Below, piece after piece: positions 60,971 to 64,000 of a DNA stretch of 64,000 nucleotides. Where the stretch lies: positions 62,001 through 126,000 of the forward strand of contig NZ_BNBV01000018.1 of NCBI RefSeq assembly GCF_014656135.1, in the 5' to 3' direction. The translations under genes were made by a program, and so were the position numbers. The stretch's first letter is position 1; each line of letters opens with the position of its first letter. Origin of the DNA: Streptomyces thermodiastaticus. GTDB taxonomy: Bacteria > Actinomycetota > Actinomycetes > Streptomycetales > Streptomycetaceae. The notes beneath the pieces were generated by a model, which was not told where the DNA came from, ran no database searches, and saw only the letters and a program-made list of their open reading frames with translations.

Positions 60971-61826
60971 GGTCACCGTCCTCGGCCGGCAGGATGCGGC
61001 GCGGCCCGCTCGGCGGCTGCGGCCTCTTGCGCCACTCGCGGGGGTATCCCAGCGATACCTCCTCGAAGCGGACACCGTCCTGGCGGGTGCTGCGCGGGAT
61101 GTGCAGATGACCGTAGACCATGGCCGCCGCCCGGAATCTGCGGTGCCAGTCGTCGGTGAGCCGGGTGCCGCACCACATCGCGAACTGCGGGTAGCGCAGG
61201 ATGTCGGTGGGGTGCCGGTGCAGCGGGTAGTGGTTGACGAGCACGGTGGGCAGGCCGTCGGGCAGGGCGGCAAGCCGGCGTTCCGTCTCGGCGACCCGGG
61301 CCCGGCACCATGCCGCCCGGCTCGGGTACGGGTCGGGATGCAGCAGGAACTCGTCGGTGCAGACGACACCGGTGCGGTGCGCGTGGGCCAGGCCCTCCTC
61401 CTCGGTGGCGCAGCCCTCCGGCAGAAAGCTGTAGTCGTACAGCAGGAACAGCGGGGCCACGGCCACCGGCCCGCCGGGTCCCTCCCACACCGGGTACGGG
61501 TCCTCGGGGGTGACCACCCCCAGGTCCCGGCACAGGGCGACCAGGTACTCGTAGCGGGCGACGCCCCGCAGGGTGACGGTGTCCCGCGGGTGGGTCCACA
61601 GTTCGTGGTTGCCCGGCACCCACAGCACCTTGCGGAAGCGTCCCGCCAGCAACTGCAGGGCCCAGCGGATGTCGGCCACGGTCTCCGCGACGTCCCCGGC
61701 CACGATCAGCCAGTCGTCGTCCGTCTCGGGCACCATCCGCTCCACCAGCGCACGGTTGTCGTCGTAGCCGACATGCAGGTCGCTGACGGCCAGCAGCCGC
61801 CCGGTCCCGCCGGCCGTTCCCGTCAC
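60960..61826 (-). CDS. Metallophosphoesterase
   Basis: A 288-aa calcineurin-like phosphoesterase with the complete metal-site series: SDLHVG (D, H), GDVAE, PGNHE, a His in VNHYPLH and GHLH near the C-terminus. Substrate unknown. The start is a GTG at 61826. Its 3' end overlaps the PPTase start, so the two are translationally coupled; a role in CoA or pantetheine-phosphate metabolism is a possible reason for the pairing. Confidence 0.9.
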   Translation of the reverse strand: MTGTAGGTGRLLAVSDLHVGYDDNRALVERMVPETDDDWLIVAGDVAETVADIRWALQLLAGRFRKVLWVPGNHELWTHPRDTVTLRGVARYEYLVALCRDLGVVTPEDPYPVWEGPGGPVAVAPLFLLYDYSFLPEGCATEEEGLAHAHRTGVVCTDEFLLHPDPYPSRAAWCRARVAETERRLAALPDGLPTVLVNHYPLHRHPTDILRYPQFAMWCGTRLTDDWHRRFRAAAMVYGHLHIPRSTRQDGVRFEEVSLGYPREWRKRPQPPSGPRRILPAEDGDRAA

Positions 61827-62119
61827 CCTGCGCCCCCTGTCCGTGTTCCTGCCGGTGTTCCTGTCCGTGTGGTGCCTCTGTGGTCGCTCACATCACGTCC
61901 GTACCACCGTCGCCACGAGACCACACGGAATGACAGGAGGCAATCGTCCCGGGCCGCCGGACGGCGACGCCCTCCCGCATGCGTGCCACGTCCGTGCCGG
62001 ACGCCCACGGCCGCCGGCGGAAAGTTCTCCTGCCGAGGGTGTATCAGGCACCGGCCTTGTGACTCTCATGAGTGGGGAAGCGCACAACGGGGGTGCCGAC
62101 CGGGGGAACACGGGGGGGC

Positions 62120-62160
62120 GGGGCGTTCGGCCGCTTCGCGCTGCGGCGGCCGAACGCCCC
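62120..62160. terminator. Perfect 15-bp hairpin downstream of the XRE-DUF397 operon
   Basis: GGGGCGTTCGGCCGC (62120-62134) pairs exactly with 62146-62160 around an 11-base loop. It lies after the DUF397 stop and upstream of the metallophosphoesterase start, both genes reading leftward, so it likely insulates the two operons. No T-run follows, as is normal in Streptomyces. The rest of the 723-bp space between these genes (61827-62549) holds no confident gene. Confidence 0.75.
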
Positions 62161-62316
62161 GGTGCGCCGCCGCACGGCATGCGCCGCCCGGCCTCGCTCA
62201 CATGCGCGTGAGGAGGCGTCACCGAAACGCCGCGCCAGGTGCGACGCTGTTCGGCTGTTCGGCTCAATTTCCGGCCACGGCGTCCATGCGTCGCTCAGCG
62301 GAGTCGGTGAGCGTTT

Positions 62317-62526
62317 TCAGCGGTGCCCCGGTGAGCGTGCCCAGCGAGACCTCTCCAGGGTGCGTACGGCTTCGGCGATGACGGCCGTGAGATCGGTGCT
62401 GCAGCGGGCGTGTCCGAAGGCTGCTGTCGCGCCCGGGCAGCAGGAGAAGGCCGGCTCGAAGCACGCCCCGAAGCCGCTCCGAGCCAGGCGGCGCCGAAGC
62501 CGGTCTTCCCCGGCCTCGGCAACCAC
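62317..62526 (-). CDS. Possible small ORF downstream of DUF397 gene
   Basis: A 69-codon frame with a GTG start, about 75-80 percent GC3 (lower than the neighbours) and Cys-rich sequence (FGACFEPAFSCCPG ... HARCSTDLTAVIAEAVRTLE). It starts 23 bp after the DUF397 stop on the same strand. There is no recognised family and the ribosome site is poor, so it may be non-coding or a decayed gene. Confidence 0.22.
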   Translation of the reverse strand: MVAEAGEDRLRRRLARSGFGACFEPAFSCCPGATAAFGHARCSTDLTAVIAEAVRTLERSRWARSPGHR

Positions 62527-62549
62527 TCCATCGACCGAGCCGCGCTCGG

Positions 62550-62750
62550 CTACGCCTCCGAAACCTCCGCAACGAACCTCACGAAAGGCGCCCAGCCCTC
62601 ACGCGCCACCGCAAACGGCGAGCGGGACACGTCCTTCGAGTCCCGCACATGAACAGCCCGCTCGGCGAACGCGACCTCCACACAGCTGTCACCCTCGCTG
62701 CCGCTGTAGCTCGACTTGAACCAGGCGAGTTCCTTCGTACCGCTGCTCAT
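62550..62750 (-). CDS. DUF397 protein
   Basis: A 66-aa DUF397 protein: LAWFKSSYSGSEGDSCVEVAF, then VHVRDSKD and a hydrophobic W-x-x-F-V-x-x-V end. It overlaps the upstream XRE gene by ATGA. Such pairs are abundant in Streptomyces; a few control development or antibiotic production, and the small protein is thought to antagonise or assist the XRE regulator. Confidence 0.92.
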   Translation of the reverse strand: MSSGTKELAWFKSSYSGSEGDSCVEVAFAERAVHVRDSKDVSRSPFAVAREGWAPFVRFVAEVSEA

Positions 62751-63625
62751 AGTTCTCCTCGCAGTCGCTCCAGCAGGTCCCTGGAGTCCCTCGGGCTCAG
62801 GGCCTGCGAGCGCAGTGTTTCATAGCGCTGGCAGAGGGCACTCACCTCTTTCACGTCGGAGATGAGACGCCCGTTCTTCTGCCCTTCGGAGTACGCCAGT
62901 CGCCGCCCCGCCGGGGTCTCAAGCACCTGCACCGGCCCGTCCAGGCACGCATGCAACCCCGCCTCCAACGGAACCACCTGCAACGTCACGTTCCTCGGCG
63001 CGCTGCGCTCCAGCACATGGTCCAGCAGGCCCCGCATCGCCTCCGCGTCCCCGAACCGCCGCCGGAACACGTGCTCCTCGACGATGAAGCTGAACGGCAC
63101 CGTCGGCCTCTCCAGCATCATCCGCTGGCGGTCCATCCGTGCCGCGAGCTGCGCCTTTAGCTCCTCGTCCGTCCGCAGCGGGATCGTGCCCTCGAACACC
63201 GCCCGCGCATACGCCTCCGACTGCAACAACCCCGGCACCAGCCGGCACTCGTAGGTGCACAGGCTGACGGCCTGCCGCTCCAGCCGTGCCCACTGCCGGA
63301 ACCAAGCAGCCAGCCCCACCTCGCCCCGCGTCAGATGACGTGCCGCCCTGCGGAGTGCGCCCGTGTTGCCCAGGGCCTCCTCTGCCCGTTCGACGAAGGC
63401 CTGGTCCGGCATGCGGCGCCCCAACTCCACCGATTCCACGGTGTGTTTGGAGAACTGGACGATCGCGGCCAGCTCGGCCCTGCTCAATCCCGCGTGTTCG
63501 CGCAGGGCCTGGACGAACGCGCCGAACGTCCGCAGACTGTCCGACGGATGGGGTTCCCGTTCCCCCTCCCCCAGCGGCACCGCACGCATGTCGGCCTCCG
63601 TGGTCGTCGCTTCCGACTCGGCCAT
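62747..63625 (-). CDS. XRE-family regulator with DUF5753 domain
   Basis: A 292-aa regulator with an N-terminal XRE helix-turn-helix (LSRAELAAIVQFSKHTVESVELGRRMPD, about residues 47-75) and a C-terminal DUF5753 domain (from about 100; CTYECRLVPGLLQSEAYARAVF, then NVTLQVVPLEAGLHACLDGPVQVLETP). It overlaps the DUF397 gene by four bases and is divergent from an ATP-binding-protein gene, the standard three-gene arrangement of this regulator class. Confidence 0.92.
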   Translation of the reverse strand: MAESEATTTEADMRAVPLGEGEREPHPSDSLRTFGAFVQALREHAGLSRAELAAIVQFSKHTVESVELGRRMPDQAFVERAEEALGNTGALRRAARHLTRGEVGLAAWFRQWARLERQAVSLCTYECRLVPGLLQSEAYARAVFEGTIPLRTDEELKAQLAARMDRQRMMLERPTVPFSFIVEEHVFRRRFGDAEAMRGLLDHVLERSAPRNVTLQVVPLEAGLHACLDGPVQVLETPAGRRLAYSEGQKNGRLISDVKEVSALCQRYETLRSQALSPRDSRDLLERLRGEL

Positions 63626-63797
63626 GTCCGTCCGCCGCCCCTTTCCTCAGCCGGCTCCGCGGTCCCTTGCGCCCCACGGCCGCCCCACATCGTGGCGGCT
63701 GCCGTACCGCACTTCCCACGCTCCGCGCTCGTACGCTCACTCAGCGTACGGGCCGCCGGGCTCGTGTACGGGGCGAATCAGGCATCACGCTGGCGTC

Positions 63798-64000
63798 ATG
63801 GACCGAACCGCTCCCCCGCACCTCACCACCCCACGGCCCACCACATCGCCATGGACCTTCACCCAGCTGCTCTCGGCCACGCGGCGGGGCGCCCGGCTCG
63901 CACGTCTGCTCGGAGCGGGACAGCTCCGCTCCTGGGACGCCCCGCCGGCTCTCACGGAACGTGCCGAGGTGGTGATCGCGGAACTCGCGGCCAACGCCGC
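63798..64000 (+). CDS. ATP-binding (HATPase, anti-sigma-factor-like) regulatory protein, 3'-truncated
   Basis: The frame begins at ATG 63798 and runs off the window end. The visible 67 residues are a variable Pro/Thr-rich N-terminus, the ARLARLLGAGQLRSWD segment and the first N-box helix VVIAELAANA with its Glu and Asn, characteristic of RsbW/SpoIIAB-like histidine-kinase-type ATPases in Streptomyces. It is divergent from the XRE-DUF397 pair, which is typical for such proteins. Confidence 0.75.
   Translation, partial: MDRTAPPHLTTPRPTTSPWTFTQLLSATRRGARLARLLGAGQLRSWDAPPALTERAEVVIAELAANA

Noticed and set aside
62072..62719. 215-codon plus-strand frame over the hairpin and DUF397 gene
   Set aside because: Arg/Pro-rich translation antisense to a clear DUF397 gene and across a terminator hairpin.
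63798..64000. Serine/threonine kinase identity for the last partial gene
   Set aside because: The visible N-box (E-L-A-A-N-A) fits the GHKL ATPase fold, not a Hanks-type kinase.

Overview
The window is high-GC actinobacterial chromosome, almost certainly Streptomyces. Evidence: very high GC3, frequent GTG/TTG starts, many 4-base stop/start overlaps, a pcaV-pcaIJFHGBL block in the order known from S. coelicolor, the XRE (DUF5753)/DUF397/ATP-binding trio, DUF2510 proteins and in-frame TTA codons. No rRNA, tRNA, CRISPR array, insertion sequence or phage gene was recognised.

Layout. (1) 1-5.5 kb: 3' part of a secreted cupredoxin/OmpL47/DUF1080 protein, a divergent LigD-polymerase/ATP-dependent ligase pair, and a zinc dehydrogenase. 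(2) 5.6-12.8 kb: protocatechuate (beta-ketoadipate) operon pcaIJFHGBL with its divergent MarR regulator pcaV. A LAL-type STAND ATPase without a LuxR helix-turn-helix lies tail to tail with it. (3) 15.8-24.7 kb: envelope and lipid genes, namely a DUF2510 membrane protein, a TetR regulator facing a PAP2 phosphatase/EamA operon across a 16-bp-periodic array of palindromes, a LURP-one/scramblase-like protein, a Tat-exported phospholipase C and an MHS-family permease. (4) 24.7-33.1 kb: an alpha-glucan utilisation locus with a secreted GH87-type enzyme, GH13 alpha-glucosidase, sugar ABC importer and LacI regulator. (5) 33.1-38.1 kb: a spermidine/putrescine-type ABC operon and a divergent GntR regulator. 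(6) 38.1-41.1 kb: a probable frameshifted remnant, a MmyB-like ligand-binding protein without DNA-binding domain, an XRE/ImmA-like metalloprotease pair and a small unknown gene.

(7) 41.8-60.1 kb: a biosynthetic gene cluster, the most unusual part. It encodes an asparagine-synthetase homologue whose glutaminase Cys is Ser, a 598-aa acyl-CoA-dehydrogenase-like flavoprotein lacking the usual C-terminal catalytic Glu, a 3133-aa NRPS, an MFS exporter, a one-module PKS (KS-AT-T) and a discrete thioesterase. The last five genes are joined by ATGA overlaps. The NRPS reads C-T-[C N-lobe]-[C, degenerate]-A(Thr)-T-C-[C C-lobe]-A-T: two half condensation domains sit about 1500 residues apart. The first gene has two TTA codons, so the cluster is probably bldA-dependent. 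The likely logic is: acylated or trans-loaded starter, then Thr, then residue X, then one ketide extension, processing by the flavoprotein, and release by the thioesterase. The NRPS + PKS + ACAD set recalls epoxyketone proteasome-inhibitor clusters, but no C-methyltransferase is present.

(8) 60.3-64 kb: an Sfp-type phosphopantetheinyl transferase overlapping a metallophosphoesterase gene (convergent with the cluster, and able to activate its carrier domains), a strong hairpin, and the XRE/DUF397/ATP-binding regulatory trio, cut by the window end.
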